Below, piece by piece: positions 1 through 8,619 of a stretch of 64,000 nt of DNA (its first letter is position 1; every line of letters starts with the position of its first letter). Made by a program: the position numbers and the translations under genes. The notes beneath the pieces are model-generated. The model made no database searches. It saw only the letters and a list, made by a program, of their open reading frames with translations, and had not been told where the DNA came from. Source of the DNA: Massilia psychrophila (GTDB taxonomy: Bacteria > Pseudomonadota > Gammaproteobacteria > Burkholderiales > Burkholderiaceae_D); assembly GCF_002760665.1 (NCBI RefSeq), contig NZ_PDOB01000001.1, positions 347,401 to 411,400 of the forward strand, read 5' to 3'.

Positions 1-165
1 ATCGCCAATCGCCGCTCGGTGCAAATCGGGCTCGAACCGCTGTTCCCGCACGAAGAAAATCCGTTCCCGTGGATGAGCGAAATGATCGACATGAAGAAGG
101 AGCGAAACTTCTTCGAGACGCGCGTGACCGAGTACCAAACCGGTGGCGCATTGAACTGGGAATAG
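1..165 (+). CDS. nrdB: Ribonucleoside-diphosphate reductase small subunit, C-terminal end (partial)
   Basis: Only the last 54 codons lie in the window. They read in frame from base 1 to a TAG at 163-165. The tail ends with [18 protein letters not shown], the class Ia beta-subunit C-terminus that docks into the R1 subunit. NrdB carries the di-iron tyrosyl radical used to reduce ribonucleotides to deoxyribonucleotides in the cytoplasm. The radical and metal residues lie outside the window, so their state cannot be judged. The family call is firm because this C-terminal tail is diagnostic; the gene begins upstream of the window. Confidence 0.9.
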   Translation: MANRRSVQIGLEPLFPHEENPFPWMSEMIDMKKERNFFETRVTEYQTGGALNWE

Positions 166-198
166 TGAGAATAAGCGCCTCGTTGGCGCGCCTGCAAA

Positions 199-222
199 AC
201 GCGCGCGGTGCATCGCGCGCGT
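199..222. repeat. GC hairpin 33 nt after nrdB
   Basis: Perfect 9-bp inverted repeat: ACGCGCGCG at 199-207, loop GTGCAT, CGCGCGCGT at 214-222. It has no T-run, so it may be an RNA 3'-end stabiliser or pause site rather than a classic terminator. Confidence 0.5.
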
Positions 223-412
223 CCCGTTGAGAAAAAGGATGCGAAAAAGTTAGTGCGCCAGTTGCGCACTGACAAGGTTATCGTGTACTTTACGTGATTG
301 AATTTGTCGAAACGTGAACGCGCCGATTTTTTTGCGCGGACGTCGACGCAAACCCGATCAAAAATGGGACGCTGATTCAACCAGATATGCACTTGACCTC
401 ATCGCAAAAATT

Positions 413-455
413 AAGCCGCCCTGCCTGATTTTGTTCAGGCATGGCGGCTTTTTCT
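413..455 (+). terminator. Rho-independent terminator downstream of nrdB
   Basis: AAGCCGCC (413-420) pairs with GGCGGCTT (443-450), and inside it TGCCTGA (422-428) pairs with TCAGGCA (435-441). A T-rich stretch follows (TTTCTTTT). It is a strong intrinsic terminator on the plus strand. The run of A on the left side could make it partly bidirectional. It sits about 250 bp after the nrdB stop, which leaves room for a long 3' UTR or a small RNA. I see no gene between 166 and 704. Confidence 0.8.
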
Positions 456-536
456 TTTCGTGGTCAACGTACTTGATGTGAACAGCGCACTGGTAACACC
501 GATTTTGTCGTCGCGAGATACCGATGACTATGGCTG

Positions 537-568
537 AACTGCTGCACCCGTGAGGAGGTGCAGCAGTT
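537..568. repeat. 12-bp perfect inverted repeat upstream of the histone-like gene
   Basis: AACTGCTGCACC (537-548) and GGTGCAGCAGTT (557-568) are exact reverse complements around an 8-nt loop CGTGAGGA. A T-run is absent. It lies about 137 bp before the start of the histone H1-like gene, so it may be a 5' UTR hairpin, an operator, or the end of an upstream short RNA. Confidence 0.6.
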
Positions 569-704
569 TAGCTGGTGCCGAATTCATTAGCATAAACAAC
601 GAACGCGTTTGTGCCGATGAATAATTCGCTCGATCACCTATACGGGTCGGACGGGTTTTAACCTTGTAGCGTATTTTTCCCATCGCAGATGAAGGAGAAC
701 TCAA

Positions 705-1802
705 ATGGCAACAGCCGCAAAGAAATCAGTAGCAAAAAAACCGGTCGCTAAAGCCGCCGCCGAGAAACCAGTCGCCAAGACGGCGTTGAAAGTGGCAGCA
801 GCGAAGAAAGCAGCGCCAAAGGCAGCAACCAAGGTAGCAACCAAGGTAGCCGCCAAGCCAGTGGCGAAAAAAGCCGCAGCAGTCAAGCCGGCCGCAGCCA
901 AGAAAGCCGCACCAAAAGCGGCCGCGAAGCCAGTTGCGAAAAAAGCCGCGGCCAAGCCGGCAGTCAAGAAAGCAGCTCCAAAGGCAGCCGCCAAGCCAGT
1001 TGCCAAAAAAGCGGCTCCAAAAGCCGCAGCCAAGCCAGTAGCGAAGAAGGCAGCGCCAAAAGCTGCGGCTAAACCTGTAGCTAAACCTGCAGCCAAAAAA
1101 GCGTCTGCAAAAGCAGCAGCCAAGCCAGTAGCCAAAAAAGCGGCTCCAAAAGCAGCGGCCAAGCCAGTCGCCAAAAAAGCGGCTCCAAAAGCAGCTGCCA
1201 AGCCAGTAGCAAAGAAGGCCGCTACCAAGGCGACAGCACCAGCGGCGAAGAAAGCTGCGCCAAAATCAGCGGCGAAAAAAGCAGCGCCGAAAGCGGCAGC
1301 CAAGCCGATCGTTAAAAAAGCGGCTGTTAAAGCGACCCAGCCAGCAGCGAAGAAAACAGCAGTAACCAAAGCCGCCACCAAGGTGACGCAGCCAGCAGCA
1401 AAAAAAATGGCCACCAAGGTGCCGCAGCCAGCAGCAAAAAAGGTGGCGGCTAAGCCAGCAGCAAAAAAGCCGGTTAAGGCTGCGGCAAAGCCAGCAGCCA
1501 AGCCAGCAGTAGCAGCCAAGCCAGCAGCTAAGCCGGCAGCCAAGCCAGCAGTAGCGGCAAAGCCGGCAGCAGCCAAGCCGGCAGCAGCCGCTGCGGCTCC
1601 AGCGGCGCCAGCGGCAGCAGCCAAACCAGCGGTGAAAAAGCCAGCTGCGCCTAAAAAGGCGGCTGCACCAAAGGCGGCACCGGCAGCAGCACCTGCGGCG
1701 GCGGCACCAGCACCAGCTGCGCCGACAGCACCGGCGCCAGCGGCTAAAACCGTGTTAGCGCCGGCAGCAGCATGGCCTTTCCCGACCAGCAGCCGTCCGT
1801 AA
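705..1802 (+). CDS. Histone H1-like Lys/Ala/Pro-rich DNA-binding protein
   Basis: This 365-residue protein is almost entirely built of AKKA, AAKPVAKKAAPK and PAAKPA type repeats, like the C-terminal tail of eukaryotic histone H1 and the bacterial AlgP/BpH1-type proteins. Such proteins bind DNA through lysine-rich tails and are thought to compact the nucleoid. It has no folded domain, signal peptide or membrane segment that I can see. The basic repeats give way from about residue 270 to an Ala/Pro-rich stretch, and the end is PFPTSSRP. The ATG at 705 is preceded by GAAGGAG at 691-697. The DNA itself is repetitive, so repeat number probably varies between strains. A long reverse-strand frame across it is a composition shadow. 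Confidence 0.85.
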   Translation: MATAAKKSVAKKPVAKAAAEKPVAKTALKVAAAKKAAPKAATKVATKVAAKPVAKKAAAVKPAAAKKAAPKAAAKPVAKKAAAKPAVKKAAPKAAAKPVAKKAAPKAAAKPVAKKAAPKAAAKPVAKPAAKKASAKAAAKPVAKKAAPKAAAKPVAKKAAPKAAAKPVAKKAATKATAPAAKKAAPKSAAKKAAPKAAAKPIVKKAAVKATQPAAKKTAVTKAATKVTQPAAKKMATKVPQPAAKKVAAKPAAKKPVKAAAKPAAKPAVAAKPAAKPAAKPAVAAKPAAAKPAAAAAAPAAPAAAAKPAVKKPAAPKKAAAPKAAPAAAPAAAAPAPAAPTAPAPAAKTVLAPAAAWPFPTSSRP

Positions 1803-1832
1803 TAGCCAGCTGCGCCTGGATCAGGCAAAATA

Positions 1833-1868
1833 CCGCTGTGTGACAAGTCTCACACAGCGGTTTTTTTT
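1833..1868 (+). terminator. Rho-independent terminator of the histone-like gene
   Basis: CCGCTGTGTGA (1833-1843) pairs perfectly with TCACACAGCGG (1850-1860) over a 6-nt loop. Eight T follow directly. It is a textbook terminator 31 bp after the stop codon. Confidence 0.95.
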
Positions 1869-1885
1869 AAGTTTAAGGAGTCGTC

Positions 1886-2416
1886 GTGCTCAGTATTCTC
1901 CAGTTGATCGTGGACGCCATCGCCACCGTGCTCGGCGGCGTCTTGCTGCTTCGTTTCTGGATGCAGGCGATTCGTGTCCGGCCACCCGCTTCAGTGGCAC
2001 AATTCACCTTTACCTTGTCCGACTGGCTGGTGCGTCCCTTGCGCCGCCTTGTGCCGGGTGTGGGCGGCTATGACTGGGCCAGCCTGATCGGCGCCTTCCT
2101 GGTGGTGTTCCTGGCGAGCTCGGTATTGTTCCTGTCCGGCTTGTCGGGTACGACGGTGTTCCTGATGGCGCTCTACCGCTTCCTCAGCTGGATCCTGTAC
2201 GGTTTCATGGCCTTGCTGGTCGTCGAGGCGATTTTTAGCTGGGTTAACCCGCATGCGCCGTTGGCGCCGCTGGTAAGGGCCCTGAACGACCCGCTGCTGC
2301 GTCCGCTGCGCAAGGTCGTGCCGCTGCTCGGCGGGCTCGACCTGTCGATGCTGGTGGCGCTGATCCTGCTGCAGATTGCACATCTGCTATTGGGCATGGC
2401 GTTCGGTTTTCGGTGA
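1886..2416 (+). CDS. yggT: YggT family integral membrane protein
   Basis: This 176-residue, very hydrophobic protein has two copies of the YGGT unit. Each begins with a membrane segment followed by a LVRPLRRLVP or DPLLRPLRKVVP loop (around residues 48-58 and 134-144). YggT proteins sit in the inner membrane. Relatives are linked to osmotic-shock tolerance and, in other bacteria, to cell-division or septum organisation, but the biochemical role is not settled. The GTG start at 1886 follows AAGGAG at 1875-1880. The next gene, yggU, starts 28 bp after the stop; the yggT-yggU pair is conserved in proteobacteria. Confidence 0.85.
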   Translation: MLSILQLIVDAIATVLGGVLLLRFWMQAIRVRPPASVAQFTFTLSDWLVRPLRRLVPGVGGYDWASLIGAFLVVFLASSVLFLSGLSGTTVFLMALYRFLSWILYGFMALLVVEAIFSWVNPHAPLAPLVRALNDPLLRPLRKVVPLLGGLDLSMLVALILLQIAHLLLGMAFGFR

Positions 2417-2444
2417 CCCGCGGTAAGCCGTCGGTGAGCCATCG

Positions 2445-2744
2445 ATGAGCCGTCCCTGGTGCTGCGCACTGCCGGGCGGCGTGCGCATTGCGGTGCAGAT
2501 AACCCCGAACGCGAAGAAGACCGAAGTGGTGGGCGTGCAGGACGATGCCCTCAAGCTCAAACTGCAGGCGCAGCCGATCGAGGGCAGGGCGAACGAAGCG
2601 CTGGCCAAGTTTCTGGCGGCGGCCCTGTCGATGCCGAAAAGCGCGGTCACCATCACGCAAGGCTTGCGCTGCAAGCGCAAGCTGGTTGAAGTGATGTCGG
2701 GCGTGCTGACGGTGGCAGAGGTCGAACGGCTGCTGGTGCCGTGA
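2445..2744 (+). CDS. yggU: DUF167 / YggU family protein
   Basis: A 99-residue protein covering the whole DUF167 domain. It shows the typical order: an N-terminal strand with VRIAVQITPNAKKTEVVG, then LKLKLQAQPIEGRANEALAKFLA, then VTITQGLRCKRKLVEV. The family is small, cytoplasmic and of unknown function, and it is usually co-encoded with YggT as here. The ATG at 2445 fits the family start. It converges on the pfkB-family gene to the right, with a hairpin in between. Confidence 0.85.
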   Translation: MSRPWCCALPGGVRIAVQITPNAKKTEVVGVQDDALKLKLQAQPIEGRANEALAKFLAAALSMPKSAVTITQGLRCKRKLVEVMSGVLTVAEVERLLVP

Positions 2745-2756
2745 GCTGAGGTTGAC

Positions 2757-2786
2757 ATTGGGTCCCCGCGTTCGCGACGACCCAAT
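2757..2786. terminator. Probable bidirectional terminator between yggU and the kinase gene
   Basis: ATTGGGTC (2757-2764) pairs with GACCCAAT (2779-2786), with CGCG/CGCG pairing inside. It fills the 47-bp gap between two convergent stop codons. The T-run is short, so the terminator call is moderate. Confidence 0.5.
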
Positions 2787-2791
2787 TTGCC

Positions 2792-3730
2792 CTAAAACCG
2801 GTAATTGAATTCTTTGTCGAACCGCTCGGCGATGTCAGTGGCGGTGAAGACGTGGTTCTGACCGCCCTGGTGGCCGATCTTGATCGAACCGAGCAGGCTG
2901 GCCAGGCGGCCGGTGGTCGGCCAGTCGAAGCCGTTGGCGATGCCGTATAGCAGGCCGGCGCGGTAGGCGTCGCCGCAACCGGTCGGGTCGACCACGCTTG
3001 GCGCCGCGACGCATGGGATATCGAAGCGCTTTCCGCCCGCATGAATTTCCGAGCCGTTTTCGCTGCGGGTGACGATCAGCGCATCGAGCCTGCCGGCGAT
3101 GTCGGCCAAGGTCAAGCCGGTGCGGTCCATCAGCATCTCGAATTCGTAGTCGTTGGCGGCCAGGTAGCTGGCCTTGTCGATGAAGTCGATCAATTCGGCG
3201 CCGCTGAACATCGGCAACTGCTGGCCCGGGTCGAACATGAACGGCACGTTCTGGGCGGCGCAGTCGGTGGCGTGCTTGAGCATGCCGTCGCGGCCGTCCG
3301 GTGCGATGATCGCCACCGCCAGCGGCCCGCAGTCGGCGACGTTGTTCTCATGCGAGAACTGCATGGCGCCCGGGTGGAAAGCGTTGATCTGATTGTTGTC
3401 GAGGTCGGCCGTGACGAAGCATTGGGCAGTGTAGGCGTCGGCGATTTTCCGGATCGCGCGCGTCGGGATGCCGAGCCGCTCGAAGCGCTCGAGGTAGTCG
3501 CCGCCGTCCTGACCGATGGTGGCCATGATCAACGGGTCGCCGCCCAGCATCTTCAGGTTGTAGGCGATGTTCGCCGAGCAGCCGCCGAACTCGGTGCGCA
3601 GGGTCGGCACCAGGAACGACACGTTGACCTTGTGCATGTGCTCGGCCATCAGGGTTTCGGCGAAGCGGCCGTGGAACTGCATGATCTTGTCGAAGGCGAG
3701 CGATCCGCAGATCAGGGTGGTTTTGTTCAT
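2792..3730 (-). CDS. PfkB family carbohydrate/nucleoside kinase (adenosine kinase-like)
   Basis: This 312-residue ribokinase-fold enzyme has a GG pair at residues 49-50 (FGGCSANIAYNL) and the second PfkB signature DPTGCGDAYRAG at 248-259, whose Asp is the catalytic base and whose GCGD forms the anion hole. The family transfers phosphate from ATP to sugars or nucleosides. The N-terminal sequence and the FGGCSANIA form are closest to the bacterial group annotated as adenosine kinase, so nucleoside salvage is likely, but the substrate cannot be proved from sequence. It is the last gene of a minus-strand run with accB, accC, prmA and the DUF3426 gene, starting 10 bp after the previous stop. Confidence 0.85.
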   Translation of the reverse strand: MNKTTLICGSLAFDKIMQFHGRFAETLMAEHMHKVNVSFLVPTLRTEFGGCSANIAYNLKMLGGDPLIMATIGQDGGDYLERFERLGIPTRAIRKIADAYTAQCFVTADLDNNQINAFHPGAMQFSHENNVADCGPLAVAIIAPDGRDGMLKHATDCAAQNVPFMFDPGQQLPMFSGAELIDFIDKASYLAANDYEFEMLMDRTGLTLADIAGRLDALIVTRSENGSEIHAGGKRFDIPCVAAPSVVDPTGCGDAYRAGLLYGIANGFDWPTTGRLASLLGSIKIGHQGGQNHVFTATDIAERFDKEFNYRF

Positions 3731-3740
3731 GGGTTCAGCC

Positions 3741-5024
3741 TTATGGATAGAAGATGGCGATATGATAGCCGGAAGCCTTGACCTGATTCAGCTCGAAAGC
3801 GAGTTTGACTGCCTGCTCCGAGCGCGGCGCGATGCCCATGGCCGGCGCCACGCCTTGCGGCAGGTATTCGGCCGGCGTGAATACCCGCCGCACCAGCGGT
3901 TTGTCGTTGGCGTCGGTCAATGCCAGTTCGAGGTGCGGCCAGGCCTGCACCAGGCTGGCCTGGTTGCGCAGCAAGGTGGTGAACGAAAAGGTATTGGCGC
4001 CGAGCGACTGCAGTTCGCCGGTTTCGACGCTGAGGGCGTCGATCTGGGCCGGCAGCTCGACCTTGCAGCCGAACACGGCGCAGGCGCCCGTCAGCAGCGC
4101 CTTTGCCTGCGGATGACGGGCCGCCAGCACGTTGCGAAACGAGATCACGCCCTGGGCGGCCAGTGCCAGCACCAACAGGGCGCAAGCGGCGCCCAGCACA
4201 AGGCGCCGGCGGCCGCCGGTTCGCGCTTTGTGCCGGCTGATCTTGACGAATTCGGGTTCATGTTCGCCCGGCTCGGGTGTCGGCGCGATCGCCGCCACGT
4301 GCGCTTCCGCTTTTCTTTTCCTGGCGGCGTCGACCGCTGGCCTTGGCATGGAAAGAGGCGCCGGCGCGGCCGTGGCCGAAGCGCGCATCAGCAGCGGCGG
4401 CTGAAAATCGACGAATGCCGCGCGCGTGGGCGATGGCCCAGGCTCCGATGTTGCCGCGGCTTGATCGATGTCGTCGTCCAGCACCGGGAGGGCCAGAATT
4501 TCCTGGTCGACTGGTTGCCCCAAAACCGGGTCAGACCCCATTTGCGGGGACTCTGGTTCTGGTGCAGGTGCAGGCAGCGGTTCCGCCGTAGGGTGCAGCG
4601 ACTTCGGCAGGATGCCGAACGGATCGAAGGTAGTGTCGAAGTCGAGCGTGTGGATCGGCTCTTGCTGCGTGGGCTCATCATGCGTCGGCGCTTGCGGCAC
4701 CGGCTTTTCGTGCGCTACTGCGCCGCTGTGCCTGGCGTCGATGGCCGCTACTTCGGCATCGAAGGCGGCGCTCGCCGATGGCCCTGGCGCGTTCAGCGCA
4801 TGCGCATCGTCGCTTGGCGGCGTAGCGGACGGCGCGCTGGCTGGAACGGTTGCGGTTGCGGTTGCGGCAACGGCAGCGGCAGCGGCAAGGTCGAGCAGCG
4901 CGGCATTGCCGTCGAAAACTTCATTGCAGGCGCCGCAACGCACTATGCCCCCACGCAGCTTCAACTGGTCCGAAGCGACCCGGAACGTCGTGTTGCAGTG
5001 GGGGCAAATAGTGGCGAGCGCCAT
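3741..5024 (-). CDS. Zinc-ribbon (MJ0042-type) membrane protein with DUF3426
   Basis: The 427-residue protein begins with a zinc ribbon made by Cys7, Cys10, Cys30 and Cys33 (ICPHCNTTF and VRCGACNEVF). A long, low-complexity Ala/Pro/Glu-rich linker follows. One membrane segment lies near residues 272-290 (LVLGAACALLVLALAAQ), and the rest forms a C-terminal DUF3426 domain that would be periplasmic. The function is unknown. The gene regularly sits next to prmA in betaproteobacteria, as here, starting 5 bp after the prmA stop. The ribbon is probably a cytoplasmic protein- or nucleic-acid-binding module; this is inference. Confidence 0.8.
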   Translation of the reverse strand: MALATICPHCNTTFRVASDQLKLRGGIVRCGACNEVFDGNAALLDLAAAAAVAATATATVPASAPSATPPSDDAHALNAPGPSASAAFDAEVAAIDARHSGAVAHEKPVPQAPTHDEPTQQEPIHTLDFDTTFDPFGILPKSLHPTAEPLPAPAPEPESPQMGSDPVLGQPVDQEILALPVLDDDIDQAAATSEPGPSPTRAAFVDFQPPLLMRASATAAPAPLSMPRPAVDAARKRKAEAHVAAIAPTPEPGEHEPEFVKISRHKARTGGRRRLVLGAACALLVLALAAQGVISFRNVLAARHPQAKALLTGACAVFGCKVELPAQIDALSVETGELQSLGANTFSFTTLLRNQASLVQAWPHLELALTDANDKPLVRRVFTPAEYLPQGVAPAMGIAPRSEQAVKLAFELNQVKASGYHIAIFYP

Positions 5025-5029
5025 GCCTT

Positions 5030-5986
5030 TTACTGCTCGCTTGCCGAGCGTGCCGGTGGAATGCTGTCGCTGCCGGCGACGCCGTGCAGCGCGACCCAGC
5101 CGTCCTGCTCAGCCCACACGCCGAGCTTGATGAACGGGGCGTAGGCTGCAGCGACTTCCTCGGCCTGGCGCGCCAGCACGCCCGACAGGATCAAGGCGCC
5201 CCCTGGCGCCACGCGGCTCGAGAGCATCGGCGCCATCAGCTTCAAGGGACTCGACAGGATATTGGCGACGACGATGTCGAACTTGCCGCTGGCGTGCTGC
5301 GGTTTGGCCGATACGGCGAAGTTGTCCGGCAGGTAGTAGTCGATCTCGCAGTTATTGCGCGCGGCATTGTCGCGCGCCGATTCGATCGCTTGCGGGTCGA
5401 TGTCGACGCCGGCGACGTCGCCCGCGCCGAGCTTTTTGGCCACCATCGCCAGGATGCCGGAACCGCAGCCGTAGTCGAGCACCGACTTGGCTGGCGCCGG
5501 GTGCGCTTCGAGCCATTCCATGCATAGCCGGGTGGTCGGATGGCTGCCGGTGCCGAACGCCAGGCCCGGATCGAGTTCGAGGATCAGCCCGGCAGGATCC
5601 GGCGCTTCATGCCAGCTCGGCACGACCCAGATGTTTTTTCCGATATGAATAGGGGCGAACTGCGACTGGGTCAGGCGCACCCAGTCCTCGTCGGCGACAA
5701 AGCGGGTAGTGAACGCCGGCGGCGTCAACAGGCCGATGCTGCTGGCCGCTTGCGCCACGATGGCCCCCTGGTCGGCATCGACATCGGTGAGTGCCACCAC
5801 GCGGCTGTGTTCCCACGCAGCTTGCGCCGGCTCCATGCCAGGCTCGCCAAACAACGGCTTTTCCTGGTCGGTGCCTTCGTCGGCGTCTTCCACCGACACC
5901 GACAGCGCGCCCGCTTCCATCAACGCGTCCGACAGGGCTTCGGCGTTGTCGCGGGCAATTTCGATGATAACTTCGGTCCAGCTCAT
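5030..5986 (-). CDS. prmA: Ribosomal protein L11 methyltransferase
   Basis: This 318-residue SAM-dependent methyltransferase trimethylates the N-terminus and lysines of ribosomal protein L11. The PrmA hallmark [14 protein letters not shown] is at residues 139-152, and the SAM-binding motif I DYGCGSG at 171-177. An NIL motif (VANILSSPL) lies near residue 246. An N-terminal L11-recognition domain fills the first 100 or so residues. The start overlaps the accC stop by 4 bp (ATGA), which indicates translational coupling in the accB-accC-prmA run. Confidence 0.95.
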   Translation of the reverse strand: MSWTEVIIEIARDNAEALSDALMEAGALSVSVEDADEGTDQEKPLFGEPGMEPAQAAWEHSRVVALTDVDADQGAIVAQAASSIGLLTPPAFTTRFVADEDWVRLTQSQFAPIHIGKNIWVVPSWHEAPDPAGLILELDPGLAFGTGSHPTTRLCMEWLEAHPAPAKSVLDYGCGSGILAMVAKKLGAGDVAGVDIDPQAIESARDNAARNNCEIDYYLPDNFAVSAKPQHASGKFDIVVANILSSPLKLMAPMLSSRVAPGGALILSGVLARQAEEVAAAYAPFIKLGVWAEQDGWVALHGVAGSDSIPPARSASEQ

Positions 5987-7383
5987 TGTCCGGCCTTTGC
6001 TTCCATTTTGGCGCCCAGCGCGCCGCCCTTCGGCAGGTCCGGCTTGGCGGCCAGTTTCTGCTCGAGGTAATGGATGTTGGTGCCGCCTTCGATGAAGCGC
6101 GCATCGATCATCAGTTCACGGTGCAGCGGGATATTGGTCAGGATACCCTCAACCACCATTTCCGACAGCGCGATCTGCATGCGGCGAATCGCCTGGTCGC
6201 GGGTGGCGCCGTAAGCGATGACCTTGCCGATCATCGAATCGTAATGCGGCGGCACATAATAGCCGGCGTACGCATGCGAATCGACGCGGATGCCGGGGCC
6301 GCCCGGCGCGTGCCAGGAGACGATGCGTCCCGGTGACGGGGTGAATTTGAACGGGTCTTCGGCGTTGATGCGGCACTCGACGGCGTGGCCCGACAGCATG
6401 ATGTCGCGCTGGCGGAAGCGCAGCTTTTCGCCAAAGGCGATGCGGATCTGCTCTTGCACGATGTCGATGCCGGTGATCATTTCAGTGACCGGATGCTCGA
6501 CCTGGACGCGGGTATTCATCTCGATGAAGTAGAACTCGCCATTTTCGAACAGGAACTCGAAGGTGCCGGCGCCGCGGTAGCCGATCTTGCGGCACGCTTC
6601 GGCGCAACGGTCGCCGATTTTTTCGATCAGTTTGCGCGGGATGCCGGGCGCCGGCGCTTCCTCGATCACTTTCTGGTGACGGCGCTGCATCGAGCAGTCG
6701 CGCTCACCCAGCCAGACCGCATTCTTGTGCTCGTCGGCGAGGATCTGGATCTCGATGTGGCGCGGATTTTCCAGGTACTTTTCCATGTACACTTCCGGAT
6801 TGCCGAAGGCGGTGCCGGCTTCCGTCTTGGTCATCGCGACCGCATTGAGCAAGGCCGCTTCCGTGTGCACCACGCGCATGCCGCGCCCGCCGCCGCCGCC
6901 GGCCGCCTTGATGATGACGGGATAGCCAACCTTGCGGCCGGTCTGGATGATTTCTTTCGGGTCGTCCGTCAACGCGCCTTCCGAGCCGGGCACGCAGGGC
7001 ACGCCGGCGCGAATCATCGCTTGCTTGGCCGACACCTTGTCGCCCATCAGCCGGATCGACTCGGAACGCGGGCCGATGAAGACGAAGCCCGATTTTTCCA
7101 CGCGTTCGGCAAAATCGGCGTTCTCCGACAGAAAGCCGTAACCAGGGTGGATCGCTTCGGCATCCGTCACTTCGGCGGCGCTGATAATGGCCGGCATGTT
7201 CAGGTAGCTGAGCGAAGACTGCGCCGGGCCGATGCAGACCGATTCGTCGGCCAGCTTCACGTACTTCGCGTCCTTGTCCGCTTCGGAGTGGACGACAACG
7301 GTTTTGATGCCCATTTCGCGGCAAGCGCGTTGAATCCGGAGCGCGATTTCACCACGATTGGCGATGAGAATTTTTTCAAACAT
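5983..7383 (-). CDS. accC: Biotin carboxylase subunit of acetyl-CoA carboxylase
   Basis: This 466-residue protein starts [17 protein letters not shown], the standard AccC opening. It has the glycine-rich ATP-grasp loop ([11 protein letters not shown]) and the later [14 protein letters not shown] segment that holds metal and catalytic residues. It carboxylates biotin on AccB with ATP and bicarbonate, the first half of malonyl-CoA synthesis. The length is slightly above the usual 447-450 because of a short Lys/Ala tail. accB lies 122 bp upstream; prmA overlaps its stop. Confidence 0.96.
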   Translation of the reverse strand: MFEKILIANRGEIALRIQRACREMGIKTVVVHSEADKDAKYVKLADESVCIGPAQSSLSYLNMPAIISAAEVTDAEAIHPGYGFLSENADFAERVEKSGFVFIGPRSESIRLMGDKVSAKQAMIRAGVPCVPGSEGALTDDPKEIIQTGRKVGYPVIIKAAGGGGGRGMRVVHTEAALLNAVAMTKTEAGTAFGNPEVYMEKYLENPRHIEIQILADEHKNAVWLGERDCSMQRRHQKVIEEAPAPGIPRKLIEKIGDRCAEACRKIGYRGAGTFEFLFENGEFYFIEMNTRVQVEHPVTEMITGIDIVQEQIRIAFGEKLRFRQRDIMLSGHAVECRINAEDPFKFTPSPGRIVSWHAPGGPGIRVDSHAYAGYYVPPHYDSMIGKVIAYGATRDQAIRRMQIALSEMVVEGILTNIPLHRELMIDARFIEGGTNIHYLEQKLAAKPDLPKGGALGAKMEAKAGQ

Positions 7384-7505
7384 GTGGGTTCGGTGTTTCT
7401 GTGAGGGCCGGCGCGAGCCGGGAACTACCTATATAGAGTAAGCCGTATGGAACACCGCGGTGGCGCGGCTTCCTGGCGGCGCCACTACGGTTACTTGTTA
7501 CCTGC

Positions 7506-7964
7506 TTAACCGATCACGAACAATGGTTGACCGAATTCGACCGGTTGGCCATTCTCGACCAGGATCTTGGTGACGACGCCCGACACCTCCGCGTCGATCT
7601 CGTTGAGCAGCTTCATCGCTTCGATGATGCATACGGTTTCGCCTTCGCGGATGGTCGAGCCGACCTCGACGAAAGCGGGTGAACCTGGCGACGACGAACG
7701 GTAAAACGTGCCGACCATCGGCGACTTGACGATGTGGCCGGTTGGCTCGGCGACGACCAGCGGTTCCACCACTGCGGCCGGGGCGGCGGCAGGCGCGGCG
7801 TACTGCTGGTGCATGCCCTGCGGCTGCATCATCATCATCTGGCCTTGCGGCATGGCCGACGATTTGACGATGCGTACCTTGCTTTCGCCTTCGGTCACTT
7901 CAAGTTCAGCGATATCGGATTCGGCGACAAGGTCGATCAGCGTTTTGAGTTTTCGTAAATCCAT
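7506..7964 (-). CDS. accB: Biotin carboxyl carrier protein of acetyl-CoA carboxylase
   Basis: This 152-residue protein has the family N-terminus [13 protein letters not shown], a Met/Gln/Ala/Pro linker (about residues 37-75) and the C-terminal biotinyl domain. The biotinylated lysine is Lys118 in [10 protein letters not shown] chose the ATG at 7964 because it matches the family start and follows an AAGGGG ribosome site; the frame is open further upstream but that extension is not family-like. It carries the carboxyl group between AccC and the carboxyltransferase AccA/AccD, which are not in this window. Confidence 0.95.
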   Translation of the reverse strand: MDLRKLKTLIDLVAESDIAELEVTEGESKVRIVKSSAMPQGQMMMMQPQGMHQQYAAPAAAPAAVVEPLVVAEPTGHIVKSPMVGTFYRSSSPGSPAFVEVGSTIREGETVCIIEAMKLLNEIDAEVSGVVTKILVENGQPVEFGQPLFVIG

Positions 7965-8053
7965 GTGAAACCCCTTGGAATTATTGTGTATGTAAAGGTA
8001 AGCGATGCACCGGGATAAGGGCAGTCGCACAAAATGCATGAAGTTGACGAAGA

Positions 8054-8491
8054 TTAACGCTTTTTGAGCGCGAAGTCGATGGCAAAGCGATAGCCGTCCG
8101 TGCCGAGGCCGCAGATCGTCCCGAGGGCGATGGCGGACAGGAAGGAATGGTGGCGAAACGCCTCGCGTTGATGAATATTCGAGATGTGTACCTCGACAAA
8201 CGGTATCGCCACGCCGGCCAGCGCGTCGCGCAAGGCGACGCTGGTGTGGGTCAAGCCACCTGGATTGATGACGATCGCCTCGACGCCCTCGGTACGGGCG
8301 GCGTGGATGCGGTCGATCAGGGCGCCTTCATGGTTGCTCTGAAAGCAGGACAGCGTCGCGCCCGCCGCCACAGCCTGGGCTGTGGCGGCGTATTCGATGT
8401 CGGCCAGCGTCTCGGAGCCGTACACCGCAGGCTCCCGGGTCCCCAGCAAATTCAGGTTGGGACCGTTGAGCAGCAGTAGCTTTTTTGCCAT
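8054..8491 (-). CDS. aroQ: 3-dehydroquinate dehydratase, type II
   Basis: This 145-residue enzyme dehydrates 3-dehydroquinate to 3-dehydroshikimate in the shikimate pathway. The signature [17 protein letters not shown] is at residues 9-25, with catalytic Tyr24. The later [17 protein letters not shown] and [17 protein letters not shown] segments hold the substrate-binding and catalytic His residues. The length matches the family. It is upstream of accB on the same strand with about 90 bp between, an order seen in many proteobacteria. A second shikimate gene, aroE, lies at 15.6 kb. Confidence 0.95.
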   Translation of the reverse strand: MAKKLLLLNGPNLNLLGTREPAVYGSETLADIEYAATAQAVAAGATLSCFQSNHEGALIDRIHAARTEGVEAIVINPGGLTHTSVALRDALAGVAIPFVEVHISNIHQREAFRHHSFLSAIALGTICGLGTDGYRFAIDFALKKR

Positions 8492-8578
8492 GGTTGACGG
8501 TATAGGATGACGCGAAAGTCAGGCATTCTGCCGCCAACATCGCTGATTGGCAAGGGAAAAAAGTACGGCGCAACGAAA

Positions 8579-8592
8579 CGAACGGTCGTTCG
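8579..8592. promoter_or_regulatory. Palindrome CGAACG-GT-CGTTCG, candidate operator upstream of aroQ
   Basis: An exact 6-bp inverted repeat with a 2-bp centre, 87 bp upstream of the aroQ start in the tlpA-aroQ gap. Its size and GAACG half-sites resemble TetR-family operators. No regulator is identified, so this is only a candidate. Confidence 0.35.
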
Positions 8593-8619
8593 CATCTTTG
8601 TGAAGTCGGCTTGTCGGCC

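Noticed and set aside
701..1846. Reverse-strand 381-codon frame over the histone-like gene
   Set aside because: It is an Ala/Gly/Leu/Phe mirror of the Lys/Ala repeat composition; the plus strand has the ribosome site, start and terminator.
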